From: Candidatus Aminicenantota bacterium
Lineage (GTDB): Bacteria; Acidobacteriota; Aminicenantia; Aminicenantales; JAFGAV01
DNA: 5,072 bases
Assembly (NCBI GenBank): GCA_016867615.1
Contig: VGJG01000159.1
Location: forward strand, 1 to 5,072
Direction of reading: 5' to 3'
The notes beneath the pieces were generated by a model, which made no database searches, had not been told where the DNA came from, and saw nothing but the letters and a program-made list of their open reading frames with translations. Below, piece after piece: positions 1 through 5,062 of this stretch (position 1 is the stretch's first letter; the number at the start of each line of letters is the position of its first letter). The translations under genes and the position numbers were made by a program.

Positions 1-417
1 GAGGTCCAGCACATGCAGGCCGATCGAGGCGGAGGAGGGCGAAGTCTCGGCGGCGTGAAAGGCCAGCCGCCCGCCGTGGATGTGGAGGGCCGGCCCGGCC
101 AGGTGGGAAGAGACGTCGACGTAGGCTTTCTCCCACAGGAGGCGTCCCGAGGGCTGGCTGTAGGCCTTGATCACGTGGCTTTCGTCCGGGAGCTTGACGT
201 CGATGACCAGCGCCGTGTCGGACACGGCCAGCGCCTGGACGGCTCCGTCGGTCTCGGCGTGGATGAACGGTCCAAAGGGGGCCGCCTCGGGGGCGTCCTG
301 AAGCGCGGCGGCGTCCGCCGCGGGCGAGGACGCGCGGCCCGCGTAACCGCTGAGACACAATCCGGCGATCAAGGCCGCCATCGGGACGGCTGTCCGCAAA
401 GAACGATGCCTCGTCAT
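1..417 (-). CDS. Exported PQQ/WD-like beta-propeller protein, N-terminal part (C-terminus beyond window)
   Basis: The frame is open from the ATG at 417 to the window edge, giving the first 139 residues of a longer protein. The start is fixed by an AAGGAGGG site (431-424 on the minus strand) six bases upstream. Residues 1-8 are basic (Arg3, Arg5, Arg8) and 10-26 are hydrophobic, as in a Sec signal peptide, with likely cleavage near GYA-GRA (after 26). Cys21 follows Leu20, so there is no proper lipobox and a lipoprotein is unlikely. After an Ala/Pro-rich linker (31-50), residues 58-120 alternate beta-strand-like stretches. They include a segment ending SGRLLWEKAY (90-99), the 'tG..lW' signature of PQQ-like or WD-like propeller blades. 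The protein probably acts outside the cytoplasmic membrane. Its substrate or partner cannot be told from one blade. It is divergent from the 628-4583 cluster and need not be related to it. Confidence 0.82.
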   Translation of the reverse strand, partial: MTRHRSLRTAVPMAALIAGLCLSGYAGRASSPAADAAALQDAPEAAPFGPFIHAETDGAVQALAVSDTALVIDVKLPDESHVIKAYSQPSGRLLWEKAYVDVSSHLAGPALHIHGGRLAFHAAETSPSSASIGLHVLDL

Positions 418-445
418 ATCGCTCCCTCCTTGATCGGGCGCCCGT

Positions 446-484
446 ATTTTATCTAGAAATATCACCCCGATGCGCCGCAGTCAA
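446..484 (-). promoter_or_regulatory. Possible sigma70-like promoter for the leftward exported protein
   Basis: On the minus strand a TTGACT box (484-479) is followed by AT-rich sequence in which TATTTC (461-456) lies at 17-bp spacing. A better -10-like TAAAAT (451-446) also exists but is 27 bp away from that -35. The start of transcription would fall 20-40 bases before the ATG at 417. The location is sensible and the stretch is AT-rich against a GC-rich background, but no pairing of boxes is close to consensus at ideal spacing. Confidence 0.3.
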
Positions 485-511
485 TCCGACACGCAAAGTC
501 CGGCGGGTTTC

Positions 512-520
512 TGATATACT
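512..520 (+). promoter_or_regulatory. Extended -10 promoter for the rightward cluster
   Basis: TGATATACT combines a TGn extension with TATACT, a 5/6 match to TATAAT, in otherwise GC-rich intergenic DNA. No good -35 hexamer lies 16-18 bp upstream, which is tolerated by extended -10 promoters. Transcription would begin near 527 and leave a leader of about 100 bases before the ATG at 628. It is the only convincing promoter seen for the rightward genes up to 4583. Confidence 0.5.
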
Positions 521-554
521 GGCCCCGAGTCCGGCCTGGTCGCTCGGAGGGGCC
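521..554 (+). other. GC-rich hairpin at the 5' end of the cluster leader
   Basis: GGCCCC (521-526) pairs with GGGGCC (549-554), and GAG (527-529) pairs with CTC (543-545) across a three-base bulge. The structure begins within a few bases of the expected transcription start. It could stabilise the 5' end of the mRNA or act in regulation. It has no T-run, so it is not an ordinary terminator. In GC-rich DNA such pairing can also be chance. Confidence 0.25.
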
Positions 555-627
555 GGGAATTCGGCCTGATGACGGAGGCGTCGCTCCGGTGGACGCTCCT
601 TGCCGGGCGCATCCTTGGAAGGCTGGA

Positions 628-1665
628 ATGAATCGAACCGCCGAAAAGATCGGGACAAAGCTCAAAGATCCGGTCCAAAAAAAAAGTGACCTCAAGTCCG
701 CTCCCGTCACATGGCTGCTCGAGGGCGAGCCATGGGTCGCTTACCGGACGCGGCGCGACCTTTTGGGGGAGTCGGAGAAAGCCCCGGCCGTCAAGTCCGA
801 GCGCGCTTCCATGCTGGCCGAACCCGCCGTGAAAAACCTCGTCAAGGAGCTCTCCGCATGGCCGGGGAAGGTCATCGCCAGCCACAAGAGCGCCGGCCAG
901 CCGTTCCACAAGCTGACGTTCCTGGCCGACCTGGGGCTCGCCGCCGGCGACCCGGGGATGGACAGGATCATCGCCCGAATTCTCAAGAGCCGCTCAGCCG
1001 AGGGCCCATTCCAGCTCCCGATGAACATCCCCGTCCATTTCGGCGGGACGGGCAAGGAGCAGTGGGCCTGGGCGCTGTGCGACGCCCCCCTCATCGTGTA
1101 TGCCCTGGCCAGGTTCGGGCTGGGAAAAGACCGCGAGGTCCGCGCCGCCGCGGACCACCTGGCCGGCCTCGCGCGCGACAACGGCTGGCCCTGCGCCGTC
1201 TCGAAAGAGCTGGGCAAGTTCCGCGGCCCGGGCCGCAAGGAAGACCCCTGTCCCTTCGCCACGCTGGCCATGCTTAAGATGCTCTCGGAATTTCCGGATT
1301 TTACGGACGGCCCGGCCTGCCGGAAAGGCGCGGAGTCGCTGCTCGCTCTGTGGAACAAGAGCCGGACCGAGCATCCCTACATCTTCTATATGGGCACGGA
1401 TTTCCGGAAGCTCAAGGTTCCGTTCGTCTGGTACGACCTCATGCACGTTTTGGATGTTCTGACGCGCTTTTCTTGGCTGAAGAAAGACAAGCGTCTTCTC
1501 GACATGGCGAAAATCCTGAAAGGGAAGTCCGGCGGCGATGGACGCTTCACGCTCGAGTCCGTCTGGGCGGCCTGGAAGGAGTGGGAGTTCGGGCAGAAAA
1601 AGGGGCCTTCGCGCTGGCTGACGCTGGCCGCCTGGCGCATCCTCGGCAGGCTGGGGGCCGTCTAG
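628..1665 (+). CDS. Alpha/alpha-toroid (terpenoid cyclase / prenyltransferase-like fold) family protein, function unknown
   Basis: A 345-residue soluble protein with no signal peptide. I chose ATG 628 because GGAAGG (616-621) precedes it by six bases. A GTG at 589 would add 13 residues behind a weaker, more distant GGAGG. After a Lys-rich tail (1-25), the body begins with WLLEGEPWVAYR (29-40), typical of an uncharacterised family with predicted alpha/alpha-barrel architecture. Well-kept blocks include SHKSA (85-89), HFGGTG (137-142) with WALCDAPL (148-155), NGWPC (185-189), GKFRGPGRK (196-204) with DPC (206-208), FYMGTDFRKLK (253-263) with the WYD...H region (268-273), and a C-terminal WEFGQKK (319-325). 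Repeated helix-pair units ending in Gly-Arg loops fit a toroid. Asp206, Cys208 and His273 sit at the start of inner-helix-like segments and could bind metal. I know of no proven reaction for this family, and database labels for relatives may be misleading. It is first in the cluster, 58 bp before a methyltransferase. Confidence 0.9.
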   Translation: MNRTAEKIGTKLKDPVQKKSDLKSAPVTWLLEGEPWVAYRTRRDLLGESEKAPAVKSERASMLAEPAVKNLVKELSAWPGKVIASHKSAGQPFHKLTFLADLGLAAGDPGMDRIIARILKSRSAEGPFQLPMNIPVHFGGTGKEQWAWALCDAPLIVYALARFGLGKDREVRAAADHLAGLARDNGWPCAVSKELGKFRGPGRKEDPCPFATLAMLKMLSEFPDFTDGPACRKGAESLLALWNKSRTEHPYIFYMGTDFRKLKVPFVWYDLMHVLDVLTRFSWLKKDKRLLDMAKILKGKSGGDGRFTLESVWAAWKEWEFGQKKGPSRWLTLAAWRILGRLGAV

Positions 1666-1723
1666 AGGTTGAGGGCGAGAGGCGGTCATCTTTTTCAATT
1701 GACAGTAGGAGACGATACGGCTC

Positions 1724-2533
1724 ATGACTAGAACACGCTGGTCGGCCTACAACGAACTGGCTTGGGTCGAGACGATCGTCGCGCCGCCCGGAGAGTACGC
1801 GGAAGAAACGGAGCATTGCTGCGGGCTGATCGAGGCGCAGGCCCGCATCCCCGTGAAAACGCTCCTTCATCTCGGCTGCGGCGCGGGCGGCAACGATTTC
1901 ACATTCAAGAAGCGCTTCAAGGTCACAGGAGTGGATGTCAGCCCGGGCATGCTGGCCATCGCCCGCAAAAGAAATCCGGATGTCGTTTACATCGAGGGCG
2001 ACATGCGGACCGTCCGTCTGAGGGATCGTTTCGACGCCGTGGCCATACCCGACAGCATCGGCTACATGACCGCGAGGGGGGACCTCCGCCGCGCCGTGGA
2101 GACCTCCCGTCGCCACCTCAAGCCCGGCGGCGTGCTGCTCATCGTCGCCCTGGTCAGGGAGGATTTCCGGGAGAACAATTTCGTCTACACCGGCTCCGGC
2201 AAGGGCGTGCGGGTCACGATCTTCGAGAACAACGGCTCGGCGGGTCCGGGCAAGACGACCTACGACGCCGTCATCGTCTATCTCGTCCGCCGGGGGGCAA
2301 AGGTCGAGGCGCGCACGGAGCGCCACGTCCAGGGATTGTTTCCCCTGGCGGCCTGGCTCGCGACGCTGAGGGCCGCGGGTTTCGACGTCCGGCGGACGAA
2401 AATCGGCCATGCTTATGACCGATTCCTCCAGGGCGACGGAAAGTACGTTCAACGGGTGTTCGTCTGCCGCATGCCGCTGCCGCCGGGCAGCCGGGCCGCG
2501 CGCGCGGGCGTCCGGAACTCGAGAGGCAAATGA
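1724..2533 (+). CDS. Class I SAM-dependent methyltransferase (first of two)
   Basis: A 269-residue cytosolic enzyme with a Rossmann-type SAM-binding core. Motif I is LHLGCGAGGN (49-58). The acidic ribose-binding residue is in VTGVDVS (67-73, Asp71), followed by GML. EGD (91-93) lies in the adenine-binding loop, FDAVAIPDSIGY (103-114) is motif IV with the acidic residue before the active site, and LKPGGVLLI (132-140) is the post-motif strand. Residues 150-235 form a less conserved, probably substrate-selecting part with FVYTGSG (153-159) and YDRFLQGDG (231-239). A short basic tail (255-269) follows the last strand. The methyl acceptor cannot be read from sequence; small-molecule, protein and lipid acceptors are all possible. 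An AGGAG at 1707-1711 lies a rather long 12 bases before ATG 1724. The gene ends three bases before the CPBP gene, so the two are almost certainly co-transcribed. Confidence 0.92.
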   Translation: MTRTRWSAYNELAWVETIVAPPGEYAEETEHCCGLIEAQARIPVKTLLHLGCGAGGNDFTFKKRFKVTGVDVSPGMLAIARKRNPDVVYIEGDMRTVRLRDRFDAVAIPDSIGYMTARGDLRRAVETSRRHLKPGGVLLIVALVREDFRENNFVYTGSGKGVRVTIFENNGSAGPGKTTYDAVIVYLVRRGAKVEARTERHVQGLFPLAAWLATLRAAGFDVRRTKIGHAYDRFLQGDGKYVQRVFVCRMPLPPGSRAARAGVRNSRGK

Positions 2534-2536
2534 GGC

Positions 2537-3355
2537 ATGCCAGCGAGGCTTAAGGCGGTCGTTGAAGTCGCGGCGGTTTTCTGCCTGACGCTGCTGCTCG
2601 TCGCGCTCGTGAGCCTCTCGCCGGCCGGACGGTGGGAGAGGCGGGCCGTCGGCCGTCCCTTCCTCGAATACGCCGTGATGATCGCCGTCCCCGTGCTCCT
2701 GCTGGCCATCGGGCGCCGAGGGTTTTCCCCCTACGGCTTGTCCTTGCGCCATCTCCCTTTCCATCTGGACATGACGGCGTCCGCGTTCATCCCCGTCGCC
2801 CTGGCCGGCGCCGCCGTCGCCATCGTCGATCATCGGAGCTGGAGCGGCGCGCTCGTCCTGGCCGCCGCCAAGACCGCAGCGCTGTTCGCCCTGGGCCTGA
2901 TGCTTCGGCGCAAGCCCGCGCGCGGGGAGGACGGCCTCCTCGCCGGGGCGTTGTTCGTTGCGGCTTTTTCGAATTTCGCCGTCAAACTCTCGCTGGGCGA
3001 CGTTGCTGCCTCGTTCCTCTTCTATGTCTTCTTCCTCGGCCTGGGGGAGGAGCTGTTGTTCCGGGGATACATCCAGTCGCGGTTGAACGAGGCGTTCGGC
3101 CGCCCTTTGCGCTTTTTCGGAGTCCGCTGGGGCTGGGGCGCGATCATCGCTTCCGCGTTCTTCGGCCTGATGCACGTCCTCAACCTCGGCGGTCTCTCGA
3201 GCGGCGTCTGGACGCCCGCCTGGTGGTGGGGCTTCTGGACGTTCTTCGGCGGACTCGTTTTCGCCTTCGTCAGGGAAAAGACCGGGAGCATCGCCGCGCC
3301 GGCGCTCCTCCACGGCCTGCCGCAGGCGATCGCGGCGGCGTTTCTCGGAAGATGA
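2537..3355 (+). CDS. CPBP (Rce1/AbiI-like) family intramembrane metalloprotease
   Basis: A 272-residue polytopic membrane protein with about eight hydrophobic segments (near 8-28, 42-58, 80-98, 103-123, 133-152, 156-170, 201-216 and 229-270). The CPBP signature motifs are present in order: EELLFRG (171-177, catalytic-type Glu171/Glu172 and Arg176), FGLMH (209-213, His213) and LLHGLPQ (257-263, His259). The family usually ends the third motif H-x-x-x-N; here position 263 is Gln, a conservative but notable change. Known relatives cleave membrane substrates such as CAAX-prenylated proteins, mature bacteriocins or signalling peptides, and provide self-immunity. The substrate here is unknown. A GAGAGG (2521-2526) inside the end of the upstream methyltransferase gene serves as ribosome binding site. 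The stop codon overlaps the next start codon (ATGA), which suggests translational coupling on both sides. Confidence 0.93.
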   Translation: MPARLKAVVEVAAVFCLTLLLVALVSLSPAGRWERRAVGRPFLEYAVMIAVPVLLLAIGRRGFSPYGLSLRHLPFHLDMTASAFIPVALAGAAVAIVDHRSWSGALVLAAAKTAALFALGLMLRRKPARGEDGLLAGALFVAAFSNFAVKLSLGDVAASFLFYVFFLGLGEELLFRGYIQSRLNEAFGRPLRFFGVRWGWGAIIASAFFGLMHVLNLGGLSSGVWTPAWWWGFWTFFGGLVFAFVREKTGSIAAPALLHGLPQAIAAAFLGR

Positions 3356-4044
3356 CCGGCGCGTCGTCCTCGTTCGATCACTACAGGGACAATCTGGCCG
3401 CCGAGCGCCTCCGTGCCTGCTACGATGCGGCGCCGGCCAGGACGCGCCGATATCTTGAGGCCGAGGCGGCCCATGTTCGGGCCAAAATTTCCGCCGGAAT
3501 GCGTGTCGTCGAGCTGGGCTGCGGCTACGGAAGGTTTCTGAGACCGATTTCAGGAAAGCCGGCCAGGCTCATCGGCATCGACACCTCGCTGGCAAGCCTC
3601 AAGCTTGCACGGGAGCATCTGGCCGGCCGCGCCGTCGTGGGTCTGGCCGCGATGAACGCCGTCAAGACCGGATTCCCGGACGGGATTTTCGACCTGACCC
3701 TCTGCATCCAAAACGGCGTTTCGGCTTTTCACGTGGACAAGATCTCCCTGTTCCGGGAGGCCGTCCGCATCACGGCGTCCGGCGGCCTCGTGCTCTTTTC
3801 GAGCTACGCCCGGGCCTTCTGGCCCCACCGGCTGGAGTGGTTCGCGGCCCAGGCCGCCCGGGGCCTCATCGGTCCGATCGATCATGAGGCCACCGGCGAC
3901 GGCGTCATCGTCTGCAAGGACGGATTCCACGCCGAGACGGTTGATGAGGATGGATTCCGAGCTCTGGCCGCGGCGGTTGGGGGAAAGCCGGAGATCGTCG
4001 AGGTCGACGGGTCGAGCCTGTTCTGCGAGATCAGGGTGAGATAA
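3352..4044 (+). CDS. Class I SAM-dependent methyltransferase (second of two)
   Basis: A 230-residue protein. I chose ATG 3352 because it forms an ATGA overlap with the CPBP stop, with GGAAG just upstream. The frame stays open further 5' only as a shadow of the CPBP gene. The core shows motif I VVELGCGYGRFL (52-63), IGIDTS (74-79, Asp77 for ribose binding), FPDGIFDLTLCIQNG (108-122) as motif IV and SGGLVLFSSY (143-152) as the later strand. An N-terminal helix pair (8-45) caps the fold. Residues 153-185 probably form the substrate lid. It is not a duplicate of the first methyltransferase: outside the SAM-binding motifs I see no shared sequence, so the two probably act on different groups or substrates. 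The acceptor is unknown. The tight coupling to the protease is the best functional clue. Confidence 0.92.
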   Translation: MTGASSSFDHYRDNLAAERLRACYDAAPARTRRYLEAEAAHVRAKISAGMRVVELGCGYGRFLRPISGKPARLIGIDTSLASLKLAREHLAGRAVVGLAAMNAVKTGFPDGIFDLTLCIQNGVSAFHVDKISLFREAVRITASGGLVLFSSYARAFWPHRLEWFAAQAARGLIGPIDHEATGDGVIVCKDGFHAETVDEDGFRALAAAVGGKPEIVEVDGSSLFCEIRVR

Positions 4045-4071
4045 CGGCGGCGCGGCCGAAGCTTTTGACGC

Positions 4072-4079
4072 AAGGAGGG
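4072..4079 (+). promoter_or_regulatory. Ribosome binding site that sets the start of the MGMT-like gene
   Basis: AAGGAGGG lies six bases before ATG 4086, which is ideal spacing. It therefore rejects the longer reading from the TTG at 4065, whose first codons would overlap this site. It is the strongest such site in the rightward cluster, so the MGMT-like protein may be made at a higher rate than the genes before it. Confidence 0.8.
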
Positions 4080-4085
4080 ATTCCC

Positions 4086-4583
4086 ATGGCTTACCGAAAG
4101 AAGACCTGGCGGGAGAAGTTGGCCGATAAGGAGGGCTGGCCCAAGGTCCTCAAGCTGGAAAAGAGGTTCCCCTGCTACAACGCCGTTCACAAAATGGGGG
4201 CCGAGGCCGGCGACGACATCGTCCTGGCGAACCCGAGCGTCGTCCTGGAATGCATGGCCCGGGTGCCGAGGGGGCGGCTGACGACGATCGCCGAGATCTG
4301 CAGGAGAATTGCCCGGCGGTACAGGGTCAAGGGCTGCTGCTCGCTGACGACGGGGATCTTCATCTCGGCGGCGGCCAACGCCGTGGAGGAGTCGAAAAAA
4401 GAGAAGGGCGGGCTGAAACTTCCCTATTGGAGGACGCTGAAGGCGGACGGAGGCCTGAACACAAAATTCCCGGGCGGAGTCGACGGGCACAGAAAGCTTC
4501 TGGCCAAGGAGGGATTCCGGGTCGTGGGAAAGGGGAAGAGACTGCGCGTCGAAAATTATCAAGATTTCCTGCACAAGCTCTGA
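4086..4583 (+). CDS. MGMT/Ada-fold family protein lacking the alkyl-acceptor Cys motif
   Basis: A 165-residue basic protein. Residues 7-25 (TWREKLADKEG...) and 43-165 match a family usually called MGMT-family protein. These share the winged-helix DNA-binding fold of O6-alkylguanine-DNA alkyltransferase. VPRGRLTTIAEICRRIA (60-76) corresponds to the MGMT helix-turn-helix region. At the place where true enzymes carry PCHR, this protein has a GCC-SLTTGIF segment (83-92). Other family features are PYWRTLK (113-119), LNTKFPGG (124-131) and the terminal KRLRVENY (151-158). Without the Pro-Cys-His-Arg site it should not repair alkylated guanine by the usual mechanism. It may bind DNA as a sensor or structural protein, or serve another role. 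Cys84 and Cys85 are adjacent and could still be reactive, but this is inference. It lies 41 bp after the second methyltransferase with its own strong ribosome binding site and may be a cluster member or independently expressed. Confidence 0.88.
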   Translation: MAYRKKTWREKLADKEGWPKVLKLEKRFPCYNAVHKMGAEAGDDIVLANPSVVLECMARVPRGRLTTIAEICRRIARRYRVKGCCSLTTGIFISAAANAVEESKKEKGGLKLPYWRTLKADGGLNTKFPGGVDGHRKLLAKEGFRVVGKGKRLRVENYQDFLHKL

Positions 4584-4607
4584 GGCGGCGGATTTGAAGG
4601 AGACGGC

Positions 4608-4679
4608 TTGAGCCTCCTGCGTGAAGACCCGCAGGGACATCACGGGACAACCTCTCGGCGGCCCGAAGAAATAATTTGA
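4608..4679 (+). CDS. Possible 23-codon leader peptide (doubtful)
   Basis: A TTG at 4608 follows AAGGAG (4597-4602) at five-base spacing and opens a 23-residue frame that ends at TGA 4677-4679. The product is hydrophilic with several Arg and Glu, no membrane segment and no family I recognise. The good ribosome binding site is the only positive sign. The uncommon start and short length make it more likely to be chance or a regulatory leader than a working protein. Confidence 0.15.
   Translation: MSLLREDPQGHHGTTSRRPEEII
4616..4635 (+). terminator. Weak hairpin after the cluster, possible terminator without U-tract
   Basis: CCTGCG (4616-4621) and CGCAGG (4630-4635) form a six-base-pair stem with an eight-base loop, 33 bases after the stop at 4583. 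No T-run follows, so it is not a classical intrinsic terminator. It might mark the 3' end of the cluster mRNA or protect it. No better terminator was found between 4584 and 4670. Confidence 0.25.
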
Positions 4680-4710
4680 CAATGAAGACAATCGGTTGTT
4701 ATCGATTTAT

Positions 4711-4747
4711 GTCAAGATATATTCTAGATATCAAGAATATACTTGAC
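4711..4747. repeat. Long imperfect palindrome, probable operator of the toxin-antitoxin operon
   Basis: The left arm (4711-4725, GTCAAGATATATTCT) and the right arm (4734-4747, AGAATATACTTGAC) are reverse complements except for one missing base. They are separated by eight bases containing the palindrome GATATC (4727-4732). TCAAGA also recurs directly at 4712 and 4731. The right arm covers most of the -35 box at 4743-4748, so a protein bound here would block transcription. Ribbon-helix-helix antitoxins commonly repress their own operon by binding such sites, which makes the downstream antitoxin the obvious candidate. Confidence 0.65.
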
Positions 4748-4772
4748 TGATACCGCCCCCGGCTGCTAAGAT
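4743..4772 (+). promoter_or_regulatory. Sigma70-like promoter of the antitoxin operon
   Basis: TTGACT (4743-4748, 5/6 to consensus) and TAAGAT (4767-4772, 4/6) are separated by 18 bp. Transcription would start near 4779, about 44 bases before ATG 4823. A second candidate lies upstream: TTGACA (4676-4681) with TGT-TATCGA (4697-4705) at 18-bp spacing. It reads into the same palindrome, so either could be used. Confidence 0.55.
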
Positions 4773-4822
4773 CAAAAATGAGCTTTTAGACGCTCTGCCA
4801 CGTCCATATAGGTATGAGGTCC

Positions 4823-5062
4823 ATGGCGAAAAAAAAGGTCGGAACGATCATCGATGATGAAGTCCTGGCCGGCGCGAAGCAACGGGCCGCGCTCGAACGG
4901 CGAGCTCTGTCGGGCCTCATCGAGGACGCGCTCAACGGCTATCTCGGACGCGGCCCCGGCCGCGAGGATGCCCTGAGGGCGCTGGCCAAATTTTCCTCCC
5001 ACGGCGGCCTGCTCCCGCCGGAAGAGATCGACGAGATCCTCGAAGAGGACCCCCTCGCCTGA
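4823..5062 (+). CDS. Ribbon-helix-helix antitoxin (VapB-like)
   Basis: A 79-residue protein with the ribbon-helix-helix layout. A short strand KKVGTIID (4-11) would pair in the dimer and contact DNA. It is followed by helix A (about 12-27, EVLAGAKQRAALERR) and helix B after the LSGL turn (29-42, ending ALNGYLG). The acidic C-terminal tail (63-79, with PPEEIDEILEED) is the kind of segment that wraps a toxin. I prefer ATG 4823 over ATG 4814 because the purine-rich ATAGG (4808-4812) is then ten bases away rather than one, and the product starts MAKKK as usual. It presumably neutralises the downstream toxin and represses the operon through the palindrome at 4711-4747. The A8 run (4829-4836) in codons 3-5 is slippage-prone. 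The toxin class (PIN nuclease or other) cannot be confirmed here, so the VapB label is provisional. Confidence 0.82.
   Translation: MAKKKVGTIIDDEVLAGAKQRAALERRALSGLIEDALNGYLGRGPGREDALRALAKFSSHGGLLPPEEIDEILEEDPLA

Noticed and set aside
13..456. A 147-codon rightward frame at the left edge
   Set aside because: The opposite strand carries a signal peptide, a propeller-like repeat and a perfect ribosome binding site. The rightward product is Gly/Arg/Val-rich with no recognisable domain.
1699..1704. TTGACA before the first methyltransferase as an internal promoter
   Set aside because: At 16-18 bp spacing the sequence around 1721-1728 overlaps the start codon and does not resemble a -10 box.
1547..3313. 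A 588-codon open frame on the minus strand
   Set aside because: It lies antisense to three convincing genes, is dominated by Arg, Glu, Asp, Gly and Ala with no domain or hydrophobic core, and is a by-product of GC-rich codon bias.
2632..3351. Upstream extension of the second methyltransferase frame, suggesting a 470-residue fusion
   Set aside because: The extension is Arg/Pro/Gly-rich sequence out of frame with the clear CPBP gene. The ATGA start at 3352 explains the methyltransferase fully.
1724..4044. The two methyltransferases as a tandem duplication
   Set aside because: Beyond the common SAM-binding motifs their sequences, lengths and N- and C-terminal parts do not match.
3882..4691. 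A 269-codon minus-strand frame spanning the MGMT-like gene
   Set aside because: It is antisense to a recognisable family member, has low-complexity Pro/Arg/Leu composition, and I saw no good ribosome binding site.
4676..4760. AT-rich repeats as an insertion-sequence end, att site or CRISPR leader
   Set aside because: There is no transposase or integrase, no target duplication and no regularly spaced repeat series. The promoter-operator reading explains the repeats.
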